A stretch of DNA of 64,000 nucleotides, taken from assembly GCA_017412765.1 (NCBI GenBank), contig JAFPWN010000044.1, forward strand, positions 1-64,000, written 5' to 3'. The notes under the pieces are model-generated. The model did not search any database, was not told the DNA's origin, and worked only from the letters and a program-made list of their open reading frames with translations. This document shows positions 41,502 through 50,266 of the stretch, piece after piece. The position numbers were made by a program, and so were the translations under genes. Position 1 is the stretch's first letter; each line of letters opens with the position of its first letter. This DNA is from Oscillospiraceae bacterium. Lineage in GTDB: Bacteria; Bacillota; Clostridia; Oscillospirales; Oscillospiraceae.

Positions 41502-41978
41502 TTGAACGAAGCGCAGTTTGAGAGCATACTTTCAGACTACGGCGACACTGTATATCGCGTCGCTTTACATATACTCTGCTCGGTGCCGGACGCCGAGGAC
41601 GCCGTTCAGCAGACCTTTACAAAGCTTTGGGTATCGGACAAGCACTATGACAGCGAAGAGCATCTGCGGCGCTGGCTTATAAGAGTTGCGGTGAATGAGT
41701 GCAAAAAGGAGCTCAGAAGTCCTCGAAGAAGAATAGCGCCGTTGGACGATGCGCAGGCAGAGCCGGAGTTTGTGAACGATGAATACCGGGAAGTCTGGGA
41801 AAAGGTCAAGGCGCTTGATCCGAAGTACAGAACTGCGGTTTATCTCCGCTACTACGAGGGCTATACCGCTGAGGAGATCGCAAAAATGACAGGCTCGACC
41901 GCCTCGACAGTCAGAACGAGGCTTATGCGGGCGAGGGAGCGGCTAAAGACTCTTTTGGGAGGCGACGGCGATGATTAA
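41502..41978 (+). CDS. ECF-type RNA polymerase sigma factor
   Basis: A 158-residue sigma-70 family protein with region 2 (about 8-70; DYGDTVYRVALHILCSVPDA) and region 4 (about 105-150; YEGYTAEEIAKMTGSTASTV). Length and the absence of regions 1 and 3 mark an ECF factor. Start is TTG 41502; an ATG at 41495 is out of frame. It overlaps the membrane-bound regulator that follows by 8 bases. Confidence 0.93.
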   Translation: MNEAQFESILSDYGDTVYRVALHILCSVPDAEDAVQQTFTKLWVSDKHYDSEEHLRRWLIRVAVNECKKELRSPRRRIAPLDDAQAEPEFVNDEYREVWEKVKALDPKYRTAVYLRYYEGYTAEEIAKMTGSTASTVRTRLMRARERLKTLLGGDGDD

Positions 41979-42597
41979 GAATATGTATTGCGCTATGGTT
42001 GACGATATGAAGCTCTCGAAAGAACGGCTTGAGGCTATTATGAGCTTCTCTCCGAAAATGAAAAAGCGCACCGTTATTCCTGCGCTCGTCGCTGTATTGA
42101 CGGTAATGCTGACGGGAGCCGCCGGAGCCGCGAGCTATGGACCGATAGTCAGCATACTGAACGACATAATGATAGTCGAAAGCGAGCAGAGCGAAGGTAC
42201 TCGGCTTTCGGCGGAAAAGGTCGAAGCTATGCTGAAAAACGCGGCGATCCCCGGAGATTATGAAATATCGGACGTAAGCACGAGGGAGCTTGACGCATAT
42301 ACGAGAATTGGTGTAAGATGTACGGGTGAGCGCGGCAGCATTTCGATCACGGCAAAGGTCTACAAAGATGAGAGAAGCCTTGTCACAGCTTATGAGATCG
42401 ATGAGGGAACCGGGCCGGAGCTGTTTAACGCCGGTGGCGCGAGTTTTTATATAGCAAAGAACACAGATGAGTTCAGCGCTCGCGGAGAGTACGGAGGCTG
42501 CGAGATCAGCATACACGGCAATATTACGGAAGACGAGATGAAAGAGATCATAAAAAGCGTAGTTAAGTGCGAAAGCACTGATAATAAAAGGAGGTAA
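41971..42597 (+). CDS. Probable membrane-bound anti-sigma factor
   Basis: A 208-residue protein with a short cytosolic N-terminus (1-31, MSFSPKMKKR), one membrane helix (about 33-52, VIPALVAVLTVMLTGAAGAA) and an outer domain of about 150 residues resembling DUF4367. Position, overlap with the sigma gene and topology support an anti-sigma role; the N-terminal part is shorter than the usual anti-sigma domain. Confidence 0.8.
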   Translation: MIKNMYCAMVDDMKLSKERLEAIMSFSPKMKKRTVIPALVAVLTVMLTGAAGAASYGPIVSILNDIMIVESEQSEGTRLSAEKVEAMLKNAAIPGDYEISDVSTRELDAYTRIGVRCTGERGSISITAKVYKDERSLVTAYEIDEGTGPELFNAGGASFYIAKNTDEFSARGEYGGCEISIHGNITEDEMKEIIKSVVKCESTDNKRR

Positions 42598-42603
42598 CAA
42601 AGT

Positions 42604-43446
42604 ATGAAAAGCTTCAGAAAATTTGCAGCGCTTATCCTTGCGGTTATTGTCTGCCTGCCGTTTACGGGAAGAGTCAATGCGGCTGCAGAAAAAGACGTCA
42701 GAGTCACGCTTCCGGCCTTTAAGGTAACGCTGAACGACGAGGTCATCAACAACACTTTCAGCGAGTATCCGCTCATAGTGTACAAGGACATCACGTATTT
42801 CCCGATGACATATTATGACGCCCGCTGGCTCGGAGTTACCACCGGCTGGTCGCAGGAGAGCGGACTTTCGGTTTCCTCGGAGCGCGATCCGCTTAAGCTT
42901 ACCGGTATGCCGGAATACAGAGCATATACGCGCAAAACGGCAAATGCCTCCTCATATACGGCGAGCATAGCGAGCTTTCCGATAACGGTAAACGGAAAGA
43001 CGATCGACAACGCGAGCGAAGAATATCCGCTTCTGGTTTTCCGCGATATTACCTATTTTCCGATGACCTGGCGCTTCTGCTTAGAGGAATTCGGCTGGCA
43101 TTACTCATGGAATGCCAATGACGGCCTTGTTATCTTCTCCTGGACAGACTGGATGAATTCAGTCAGATACCATGGCGCGTACTGGCATGCCGGCGAAAAG
43201 CTTACACTTGAAGAAGAAGGAAAAGATATATACACGTTGACCGGCATGGTGTACCGCTGGAAGGATGGCGAGGACGCGTATTCGGAAATGTATGAATATC
43301 CGCTTGTGCGTTGGAGAGGCAGTCTTGAGATCAAGGAAGATAAGCTGTACCTCCACTACAACACCTATGGATTGCCCACGGGTCTGGGACAGGTAAGCGG
43401 CGACAGCTATAACGTGTGCCTAAACGACGTAATAGACGTTGACTGA
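42604..43446 (+). CDS. Secreted protein with two copper-amine-oxidase-like stalk repeats
   Basis: A 280-residue exported protein. After the signal peptide (1-27) two related repeats follow (about 35-90 and 120-180), each with the pattern EYPLxVxxDITYFPMT, typical of the stalk (copper amine oxidase N-terminal-like) domain, then an unrecognised C-terminal part. It follows the anti-sigma gene by 6 bases with AGGAGGT, so it is in the sigma operon and likely an envelope effector or sensor of that system. Confidence 0.82.
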   Translation: MKSFRKFAALILAVIVCLPFTGRVNAAAEKDVRVTLPAFKVTLNDEVINNTFSEYPLIVYKDITYFPMTYYDARWLGVTTGWSQESGLSVSSERDPLKLTGMPEYRAYTRKTANASSYTASIASFPITVNGKTIDNASEEYPLLVFRDITYFPMTWRFCLEEFGWHYSWNANDGLVIFSWTDWMNSVRYHGAYWHAGEKLTLEEEGKDIYTLTGMVYRWKDGEDAYSEMYEYPLVRWRGSLEIKEDKLYLHYNTYGLPTGLGQVSGDSYNVCLNDVIDVD

Positions 43447-43453
43447 CAAAAAA

Positions 43454-43488
43454 CGGTCATATCCGGAAAAACCGGGTATGACCGAAAT
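43454..43488. terminator. Bidirectional terminator between the stalk protein and trmD
   Basis: CGGTCATATCCGG and CCGGGTATGACCG pair around AAAAA, between converging genes, with A and T tracts outside. Confidence 0.8.
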
Positions 43489-43489
43489 T

Positions 43490-44764
43490 TTATACTCTTT
43501 TTTCAAACGCGAGACGCTTGGGGTCGTGTCCCTCTCTGGCCTCGACAAGCACGTTCCCGCGGTAGCGGAAGCCGTTTCTCGTCAGAAGCGACTGCATAGG
43601 TTTGTTCCTGCGGTGCGTATCGGCGCGAAGACGGCGAATGCCGTCGGATAGGCACAGCTCCTCGGCGTAACCGACGAGTCTGTCGGAAATGCCGCAGCCG
43701 CGCGCAAAGGGAGCGACGGCAGAGGCGTGGATAGTGTAATAGGGCAGATCGTCCGACCATTTCCCGTCAGTGATGGCGGCGTAATTCGGGTCGGGCGTTT
43801 TCATAAGCCGGAACACCGCCGCGACCCTGTCACCGACGGAGACGACGTAACCCTCGCCGGCATTTATAAATTCGCGCAGCGTGCTCTCGTCCGGATATCC
43901 GGACTGCCACTGATCGACCTTGTGGGCGCGGAGATAAGCCTTCGCGTCCTCGATTATCCTTGCAGCCTCGGGAATATCGTCCTCGCGCATAGGGCGGCAG
44001 GCGACCGGTCCCATCTCGCTGACGCGCCTTTCGCGCTCAGCCTCACGCAGCAGCTTTTCGTCCTCAGCGGAGAGCGAGAGAAGTGCGAACATATCGGCTC
44101 GGCGCTCCTTTGTGCGGGCAAGCTGCATCTTCCTGCGCCAGCGCTCAACCTGCGTGTGGTCGCCGTTCAGCAGCACCTCGGGAACGCTCCTGCCTCGCCA
44201 CTCCTCGGGACGGGTGTACTGCGGATACTCCAGCAGTCCGTCCCAGTGGCTCTCGTTTTCGTAGCACTCGGGGTCGGACAGCACCCCGGGCACGAGCCGA
44301 AGAACGGAGTCCGCGACAGCCATCGCCGGTATCTCGCCGCCGGTCAGAACGAAGTCTCCGAGGCTGATCTCCTCGTCAACGCATTCGTCGATAAACCGCT
44401 GATCAACGCCCTCATAGTGACCGCAGACGAGAATTATCCCGTCATATTCGCGGGCAAGGCGCCTTGCGTCAGCCTCTTCGAAGCGCTTGCCGCAGGGGGA
44501 GAGGTAGATCGCGCGAACGCTCCCGCCGCGCTCTCTTTTCGCGTTCTCAAGGCAGTCGCACAGCGGCTGAGCGCTCATTATGCAGCCCATTCCGCCGCCG
44601 TAGGGGTAATCGTCTACCTGGTTCTGCTTATTCGTGGTGTAGTCGCGTATCTGGTGCGCGCGCACGTCGATCAGACCCTTTTTGGCGGCGCGCCCGATTA
44701 TGCTCTCGCCCATCATCGCCATTACCGCGCCGGGGAAGAGAGTCAGAATATCTACCGTGTACAT
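43490..44764 (-). CDS. trmD: tRNA (guanine37-N1)-methyltransferase fused to a GNAT acetyltransferase
   Basis: A 424-residue protein. Residues 1-240 are a complete SPOUT methyltransferase TrmD (VDILTLFPG, YPYGGGMG, GHYEGVDQR, LTGGEIPAM, LEYPQYTRP), which makes m1G37 in tRNAs read for CUN, CCN and CGG to hold the reading frame. Residues about 253-424 are an in-frame GNAT domain (DQWQSGYPDE; VAPFARGCGISDRLV; NKPMQSLLTRNGFRYRG). No stop or start signal separates them. TrmD alone is about 240-250 residues. ATG 44764 is used, 1 base after the rimM stop. Last gene of the ylxM-ffh-rpsP-khpA-rimM operon; rplS, which often follows, is absent. Confidence 0.93.
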   Translation of the reverse strand: MYTVDILTLFPGAVMAMMGESIIGRAAKKGLIDVRAHQIRDYTTNKQNQVDDYPYGGGMGCIMSAQPLCDCLENAKRERGGSVRAIYLSPCGKRFEEADARRLAREYDGIILVCGHYEGVDQRFIDECVDEEISLGDFVLTGGEIPAMAVADSVLRLVPGVLSDPECYENESHWDGLLEYPQYTRPEEWRGRSVPEVLLNGDHTQVERWRRKMQLARTKERRADMFALLSLSAEDEKLLREAERERRVSEMGPVACRPMREDDIPEAARIIEDAKAYLRAHKVDQWQSGYPDESTLREFINAGEGYVVSVGDRVAAVFRLMKTPDPNYAAITDGKWSDDLPYYTIHASAVAPFARGCGISDRLVGYAEELCLSDGIRRLRADTHRRNKPMQSLLTRNGFRYRGNVLVEAREGHDPKRLAFEKRV

Positions 44765-44765
44765 T

Positions 44766-45245
44766 TCACATTCCCTCAATGAGCCGCAGCGTCACGATGC
44801 CTTTTTCCATATCGCGCGCGACCATAAATTCCGGCCTGAGCGGCACGAGATGCTCGCTTTCGCCGCGTATTTCCATTATATCGCCGGCGGGTACGGTGAA
44901 CACGTCGGTGATCCTGCCGATCTCGGCGCCGTTCTCGTCAACGGCTGTGAAGCCGATAAGGTCTGCGATGAAGTACGCGCCGTCTTCGAGCGGAGCGTCG
45001 GCGCGGTCGAGATATACGATCTTTGTCTTTAGCGCCTCGGCAGCCGTCATGTCGTCAACGCCCTCGATCTTTGCGATGACGAAGCGTCCGTTCGGACGGC
45101 ACGCGACCCTGACGGGGCGTGAGTCGAGGTATAGAGTTTTGATTCTGGTAAAGAACGCGGGCGAGTCAGCCCACGGCTCGATCTTGACCTCGCCGCGCAC
45201 ACCGTGGGTGTTGATGATGCGCCCGGCTTCAAGTAAGTTTTCCAT
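44766..45245 (-). CDS. rimM: Ribosome maturation factor RimM
   Basis: A 159-residue 30S maturation factor. N-terminal beta-barrel (GRIINTHGVRGEVKIEPW) and C-terminal PRC barrel (DLIGFTAVDENGAEIGRI) are both present. It binds S19 and the 3' domain of 16S rRNA. Next to trmD as in most bacteria. Confidence 0.95.
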   Translation of the reverse strand: MENLLEAGRIINTHGVRGEVKIEPWADSPAFFTRIKTLYLDSRPVRVACRPNGRFVIAKIEGVDDMTAAEALKTKIVYLDRADAPLEDGAYFIADLIGFTAVDENGAEIGRITDVFTVPAGDIMEIRGESEHLVPLRPEFMVARDMEKGIVTLRLIEGM

Positions 45246-45292
45246 ATTTGACCTCAGAAAAAATAATGTACGGAACAGAGCTCTATACGAAA

Positions 45293-45317
45293 AAAGGGAA
45301 GGGTAAGCCCCTCCCTT
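45293..45317 (-). terminator. Hairpin between khpA and rimM
   Basis: On the minus strand AAGGGAGGGG, loop CTTA, CCCTTCCCTT then T residues. It probably lowers rimM-trmD expression relative to the ribosomal genes (attenuation). Confidence 0.6.
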
Positions 45318-45322
45318 TCGTC

Positions 45323-45562
45323 TTATTCGTCCTCGTCGAGAATATCGACAACGATGTGCTTGTTCTGACGCTGAGCGACAGAGCGCATCAGGGCGCGGAT
45401 CTCTTTTGCTATCTTGCCGTGACGGCCGATCACCTTGCCCATATCGTCGGGGGCAACGCGAAGGGAGAAAACGGTCTTGTCGCCGTCGTCTCTCTCGGTG
45501 ACTACCACGGCATCGGGAGAATCAACGAGATTCTGCGCGATATAGGTAAGAAGCTCCTTCAA
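45323..45562 (-). CDS. khpA: KH-domain RNA-binding protein KhpA
   Basis: A 79-residue protein made of a single KH domain with the GxxG loop IGRHGKIA. KhpA pairs with KhpB/EloR to bind RNA and adjust cell elongation in Gram-positives. Its gene lies directly after rpsP, the usual Firmicutes order. Confidence 0.94.
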   Translation of the reverse strand: MKELLTYIAQNLVDSPDAVVVTERDDGDKTVFSLRVAPDDMGKVIGRHGKIAKEIRALMRSVAQRQNKHIVVDILDEDE

Positions 45563-45576
45563 GGCTTAGCCCCCGA

Positions 45577-45816
45577 TCAAAGAACGCCCGCTTTTTTGAG
45601 CAGGGTCTTGACAGTGTCGGTCGGCTGAGCGCCGTTGCGCAGCCACTCCTGAGCGCGGTCTGCCTTGACTGCGACCTTGTTGTCGGAGGCCATCGGATCG
45701 TAGGTGCCGATCTCCTCGATGAAGCGGCCGTCACGCGGGAAGCGGCCGTCAGCGACGACTATTCTGTAAAACGGGTTCTTCTTGGCGCCCATTCTGCGAA
45801 GTCTGATTTTAACCAT
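45577..45816 (-). CDS. rpsP: 30S ribosomal protein S16
   Basis: A 79-residue S16 ([20 protein letters not shown] start; IEEIGTYDP). Needed for 30S assembly. Minus-strand operon member between ffh and khpA. Confidence 0.97.
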   Translation of the reverse strand: MVKIRLRRMGAKKNPFYRIVVADGRFPRDGRFIEEIGTYDPMASDNKVAVKADRAQEWLRNGAQPTDTVKTLLKKAGVL

Positions 45817-45857
45817 TTTTCTTTACCATCCTTAAAATAATTTTTTATTTCAATTTA

Positions 45858-47204
45858 TCAAAACCCGAAGGGATTTTTGCCTTTTCTGCCGCCGCCCATC
45901 ATGCCGGGCATCTTGCCCTTACTGAGCTGCTTTGTCATCTGCTTAAGAAGCTCATACTGCTTTAAGAGGCGGTTTATATCGACTACCGTCGTGCCGCTGC
46001 CGGCGGCTATGCGCTTTTTGCGGCTGTGGTTGATTATCGAGGGATCGTCGCGCTCGCGCTGTGTCATCGAGAGTATTATCGCCTCGGTGCGCATGAGCTG
46101 ACGCTCGTCGAGCTTTGCGCCCTGGAGCGCCTTTCCGGCGCCGCCCGGGAGCATTCCCGCAATGTCCTGCATTCCCATACCGCGGAGCTGAACGAGCTGA
46201 TCGTAGTAATCGGAGAGGGTGAAGGAGTTTTTGCGGAGCTTTTCAGCCATCTCCGCCGCCTTCTTCTGGTCTATCGCCGCCTCAGCCTTTTCGATGAGGG
46301 TGAGAACGTCGCCCATGCCGAGGATACGGCTCGCCATTCTGTCGGGATGGAAAGGCTCAATGTCCGTTAGCTTTTCACCGATTCCGGAAAACTTGATCGG
46401 CTTGCCCGTTACGGCTCTGACCGAGAGAGCGGCGCCGCCGCGCGCGTCACCGTCAAGCTTCGTGAGCATAACGCCGGTGATGCCGAGCGCGTCGTCAAAC
46501 GCCTTGGCGGCGTTCACCGCGTCCTGACCGGTCATCGCGTCCACGACAAGGAGTATCTCGTCGGGGCTGACCTCAGCCTTTACGCGCTTTAACTCGTCCA
46601 TCAGCGCCTCGTCGATGTGCAGGCGGCCTGCCGTATCGAGGATAACGAGGTCGTTTCCGTGCTTTTTCGCGTGCTCTATGGCGCTCTTGGCGATAATAAC
46701 GGGGTCCTCGGTGCCCATCTGGAACACCGGGATGCCGAGCTGACCGCCGACCGTCTCGAGCTGCTTGATCGCGGCGGGACGGTAGATGTCGCAGGCGACG
46801 AGCAGCGGACGCTTATTGTTGTGCTTCTTGATATAAGCCGCGAGCTTCGCGCCGTTCGTGGTCTTGCCGGCGCCCTGAAGTCCGACGAGCATGACGACCG
46901 TAAGTCCCTTCGGGGACATATTCAGCTTCGCCGTCTGCCCACCCATAAGAGCGACAAGCTCCTCGTTGACGATCTTGATGACCATCTGCGCGGGGGTGAG
47001 GGACTCCATAACGTCCTGCCCGACGGCACGCTCGGAAACGGTCTTAACAAAGTCCTTTACGACCTTGTAGCTGACGTCCGCCTCAAGGAGCGCAAGGCGC
47101 ACCTCGCGCATAGCCTCCTTGATGTCGCCCTCGGAGAGGCGGCCCTTGCCCCTGAGCTTTTTGAAGGCGTTATTCAGTTTATCGGAAAGCGATTCAAATG
47201 CCAT
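45858..47204 (-). CDS. ffh: Signal recognition particle protein Ffh
   Basis: A 448-residue SRP54 GTPase that targets ribosomes with membrane-protein nascent chains. N domain, G domain (GLQGAGKTTNGAKLA near 107; DTAGRLHIDE; TKLDGDARGG) and methionine-rich M domain (MGMQDIAGMLPGG; final MPGMMGGGRKGK) are intact. ATG 47204 is chosen with AAAGG upstream; longer in-frame versions lie inside ylxM. It overlaps ylxM by 11 bases. Confidence 0.97.
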   Translation of the reverse strand: MAFESLSDKLNNAFKKLRGKGRLSEGDIKEAMREVRLALLEADVSYKVVKDFVKTVSERAVGQDVMESLTPAQMVIKIVNEELVALMGGQTAKLNMSPKGLTVVMLVGLQGAGKTTNGAKLAAYIKKHNNKRPLLVACDIYRPAAIKQLETVGGQLGIPVFQMGTEDPVIIAKSAIEHAKKHGNDLVILDTAGRLHIDEALMDELKRVKAEVSPDEILLVVDAMTGQDAVNAAKAFDDALGITGVMLTKLDGDARGGAALSVRAVTGKPIKFSGIGEKLTDIEPFHPDRMASRILGMGDVLTLIEKAEAAIDQKKAAEMAEKLRKNSFTLSDYYDQLVQLRGMGMQDIAGMLPGGAGKALQGAKLDERQLMRTEAIILSMTQRERDDPSIINHSRKKRIAAGSGTTVVDINRLLKQYELLKQMTKQLSKGKMPGMMGGGRKGKNPFGF

Positions 47205-47550
47205 CTCTGAGCCTTTCAATGTCGGCGCGAATATCGTCGATCGCGCCGCGTGCGCTCTCTGGAAGCGCGCTTCTGAGTTCTGTAAGCTTTTTGTCAAGCG
47301 AGTCGATCGCGCTCGTCATTGCCTCGTACCGGCGCACAAGTCCGGTCTTGGCCTCGAGCTTCGCCACCGCGCTCTCCGCCTTTTTCAGAGCGTCAAAGAC
47401 GTTCTGGCGGCTCGTGCCCCATTCCGCGGCGATCTCGGCGAGGCTGAGATCATCGTTGTAGTAGAGGTCGAAGGCGTCGCGCTGCTTTTCGGAGAGAAGC
47501 TCGCCGTAAAAATCATACAGGAGCGATTTTTCCAGCGCGCTGTCCGGCAT
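47194..47550 (-). CDS. ylxM: YlxM/p13-like sigma-region-4 DNA-binding protein
   Basis: A 118-residue helix-turn-helix protein of UPF0122: LSEKQRDAFDLYYNDDLSLA and EIAAEWGTSRQNVFDALKKAE resemble sigma region 4. In streptococci YlxM binds SRP parts and boosts Ffh GTPase. ATG 47550 follows GAGGAGGC and is the first gene of the operon. Confidence 0.94.
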   Translation of the reverse strand: MPDSALEKSLLYDFYGELLSEKQRDAFDLYYNDDLSLAEIAAEWGTSRQNVFDALKKAESAVAKLEAKTGLVRRYEAMTSAIDSLDKKLTELRSALPESARGAIDDIRADIERLRDGI

Positions 47551-47593
47551 TGTGCCGCCTCCTCTGCAAAGCATTATTACTTGACACCCCGAG

Positions 47594-47622
47594 AGTATAA
47601 CGCAAACGAGCCGCGTTGTCAA
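47594..47622 (-). promoter_or_regulatory. Sigma-A promoter of the ylxM-ffh-rpsP-khpA-rimM-trmD operon
   Basis: On the minus strand TTGACA (47622-47617), 17-base spacer, TATACT (47599-47594). Confidence 0.85.
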
Positions 47623-47711
47623 GCATTATTTATTCCCGAATTTACAAAAAAGTCATTTAATTTATATGAGATTAGTAGTATAATGGGCGTCGTGAGAGGA
47701 GGGAAGCCCGT

Positions 47712-48989
47712 ATGGAAACGATCACCATATCGCCCGGCGTGCGGCTTACCGTTATAAACGAGCTGAAATTCAAAACGGCGTGCCTTTCGATGAACGTGCT
47801 CTCGCCGCTGAAAAAGGAAACGGCGGCGCTGAACGCGGTGCTTCCCTACGTCCTGCGGCGCGGAACCGCCTCGAAGCCGGATATGCAGACCATCGAGGCG
47901 TTTCTTGACGATAACTACGGCGCGCGGCTCGAGGCGTTCGTGCGCAAGCGCGGCGAGATACAGATCTGCGGCTTTTACTCGGACTTTGCGGACGAGGCTT
48001 TTCTCGGCGGCGAGACGGGACTTCTCGAGAGAATGACCGATCTGATGGGCGAAATGCTGCTCTCTCCCGCGACCTTCGGCGGCAGGCTCAGAAAGGAATA
48101 CGTCGATACAGAGCGCGAAAACCTCATTGCGGATATTCGCGCCTCTCTGAATGACAAGCGCGGCTACGCGAATCTGAGCCTCATTCAGAATATGTTTAAG
48201 AAAGAGGCCTACGGCGTTCCGAAGCTCGGGCGTGAGCTTGAGGCGAGGAAGATAAGCGTCGCAACGCTGACGCGGCACTATAAGTCGCTCATCGCGTCGT
48301 CGCCCGTCGAGGTCATATACGTCGGCGCGGAAAATCCGAGGCGCGTCGCCGCGGCTGTCAAGAGCGCGCTCAGCGCGAGGGCGCCGGTGTTCGGCGCGGA
48401 AATTCCGCAGACCTCGGTTTTCGGCGTAAGCTCAGCAAAGCCGAAATTCATACGCGAGGAGATGCCGCTGAAGCAGGCGAAGCTCTCGCTCGGCTACCGC
48501 ATAGAAAAGGACGCCGTTGAGAATGATCAGCCGGCGCTGACAGTGATGAACGCCATTTTCGGCGGAGCCGTTACGAGCAAGCTCTTCCGCGAGGTGCGCG
48601 AAAAGCGCGGACTTTGCTATTACGCCTCAAGCACGGTCGACAGAATGAAGCGCGCCATGTTCGTTTCCTGCGGCATCGACACGGGAAAGTACGACGAGGC
48701 GATGGAGGCGATAGAGGCTGAGCTCAGGGCGATGCAGAACGGTGAGATTACCGACGAGGAGCTTGAGAGCGCAAAGAGCTTCATCGTCGGCGCGATGTAC
48801 TCTGTTGAGGACTCGCTTCCCGCGAGGGAGAGCGTAACGCTGAATTTCCTCCTTCAGGGGCTCGATATAAAGCCATCGGAGTTCGGCGGTCTGTGCGACC
48901 TCGTTACAAAGGAAGAGGTCGTTGCCTGCGCCCGCAGGGTGCAGCTCGACACTGTGTTCTTCCTCGCCGGAAAGGGGGAGGGAAAATGA
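47712..48989 (+). CDS. M16-family peptidase-like protein (YmfF type, no catalytic motif)
   Basis: A 425-residue pitrilysin-fold protein (LLSPATFGGRLRKEYVDTER; LREVREKRGLCYYASSTVD-like middle). It lacks the HxxEH zinc motif, so it is likely the inactive partner of the next gene, as with YmfF/YmfH in Bacillus. ATG 47712 lies 14 bases after GAGAGGAGGG-like sequence. It overlaps the following gene by 4 bases. Confidence 0.88.
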   Translation: METITISPGVRLTVINELKFKTACLSMNVLSPLKKETAALNAVLPYVLRRGTASKPDMQTIEAFLDDNYGARLEAFVRKRGEIQICGFYSDFADEAFLGGETGLLERMTDLMGEMLLSPATFGGRLRKEYVDTERENLIADIRASLNDKRGYANLSLIQNMFKKEAYGVPKLGRELEARKISVATLTRHYKSLIASSPVEVIYVGAENPRRVAAAVKSALSARAPVFGAEIPQTSVFGVSSAKPKFIREEMPLKQAKLSLGYRIEKDAVENDQPALTVMNAIFGGAVTSKLFREVREKRGLCYYASSTVDRMKRAMFVSCGIDTGKYDEAMEAIEAELRAMQNGEITDEELESAKSFIVGAMYSVEDSLPARESVTLNFLLQGLDIKPSEFGGLCDLVTKEEVVACARRVQLDTVFFLAGKGEGK

Positions 48990-50266
48990 CGAAAAAAGAA
49001 TATCCCCGCATCGGCGAAACGGTTTTTTACGAAACGCTCGAAAACGGACTGCGCGTTGCGATAGTAAAAAAGCCCGGCTTCCGCAAGAAAATGGCGTTCC
49101 TGAGCGTTCTCTTCGGCTCAGCTGACGTGAATTTTACCTACAAGGGCGAGAAATACGAAATGCCCGCCGGAACGGCGCACTTTTTGGAGCACAAGATGTT
49201 CGAGCGCGAGGGCGGAGAGGACGCGCTCGCGGTTCTCTCGAAGCGCGGCGCAACGGCGAACGCCTTTACCTCGACCGATATGACCGCATTTCACTTCGAG
49301 TGTACGAAGCTGTTTTACGAAAACCTTGAAACGCTCGTGGATTTCGTTATGCACCCGGCGTTTACGGACGAGAGCATAGAGAAGGAGAAGTCGATAATCG
49401 CGCAGGAGATAGTTATGGGCGAGGACGACCCCGATAACGCGCTCTATTACAATCTTCTCCGGTGCCTTTTCCGCCGCCACCCGATACGCGCTGAGGTCGT
49501 CGGCACCGTAAAGAGCATAGAGGGGATAACCGCAGAAAAGCTTATGCTCTGCCACGAGGCTTTCTACTGCCCGGGCAATATGCAGCTCGTGCTCTGCGGC
49601 GACCTTGACGAGAAAGAGACGATAAAAAAGGTTGCCGAACTTATTACTGCGCCGCGCGGCTTTGCGCCGGCGCGCGTGTATCCGAAGGAGAGCGAAAAGC
49701 CCTTCAGGGAGGAGAAAAACGCCGTTATGGACGTAGCGGCGCCGTTATTCCTCGCCGGAGCCAAGACCGAAATGGGACTTAGAGGCTCCGGGGCTATCCG
49801 CCATGAGCTTACCGCGGCGCTGAGCCTTTCGGTGCTGATGGGCGAGGCTTCGCCGCTCTACGCGCGGCTGTACTCCGAGGGGGTCATTAACGAAACCTTC
49901 GGCTACGATTTTGAGTCAACTAACGGAGTGAGCTTCATATCCTTCGGCGGTGAGACCGACGAGAGCGACAGAGTCATCTCCGACGTTATGCGAGAGGCGA
50001 AAAATCTCGCGGAAAATGGACTTGACTCAGCCTTCCTCGAGCGGAGAAAAAAGAGCGTCATCGGAGACGAGCTAAGGGGACTTTCAAGCTTTGACAGTAT
50101 ATGCTACAACGTCGCCTGCGCCATGAGCGAGGGCTACGATTACTTCGACCTCGTGCCGGTCATCGGCAGCATCACCGAAAAAGAGGTCAGGAATTTCCTT
50201 GCAAAATACGTTACGCCCGGGCGCTTTGCTGTGAGCACGGTGCGCGGAAGGGAGGAGAAGATATGA
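48986..50266 (+). CDS. M16-family zinc peptidase (YmfH type)
   Basis: A 426-residue insulinase-family peptidase with the inverted zinc motif HFLEH in GTAHFLEHKMFE (near residue 65) and a distal glutamate region about 75 residues later. It probably forms a heterodimer with the preceding inactive homologue and degrades peptides in the cytosol. ATG overlaps its partner's stop. Confidence 0.92.
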   Translation: MTKKEYPRIGETVFYETLENGLRVAIVKKPGFRKKMAFLSVLFGSADVNFTYKGEKYEMPAGTAHFLEHKMFEREGGEDALAVLSKRGATANAFTSTDMTAFHFECTKLFYENLETLVDFVMHPAFTDESIEKEKSIIAQEIVMGEDDPDNALYYNLLRCLFRRHPIRAEVVGTVKSIEGITAEKLMLCHEAFYCPGNMQLVLCGDLDEKETIKKVAELITAPRGFAPARVYPKESEKPFREEKNAVMDVAAPLFLAGAKTEMGLRGSGAIRHELTAALSLSVLMGEASPLYARLYSEGVINETFGYDFESTNGVSFISFGGETDESDRVISDVMREAKNLAENGLDSAFLERRKKSVIGDELRGLSSFDSICYNVACAMSEGYDYFDLVPVIGSITEKEVRNFLAKYVTPGRFAVSTVRGREEKI

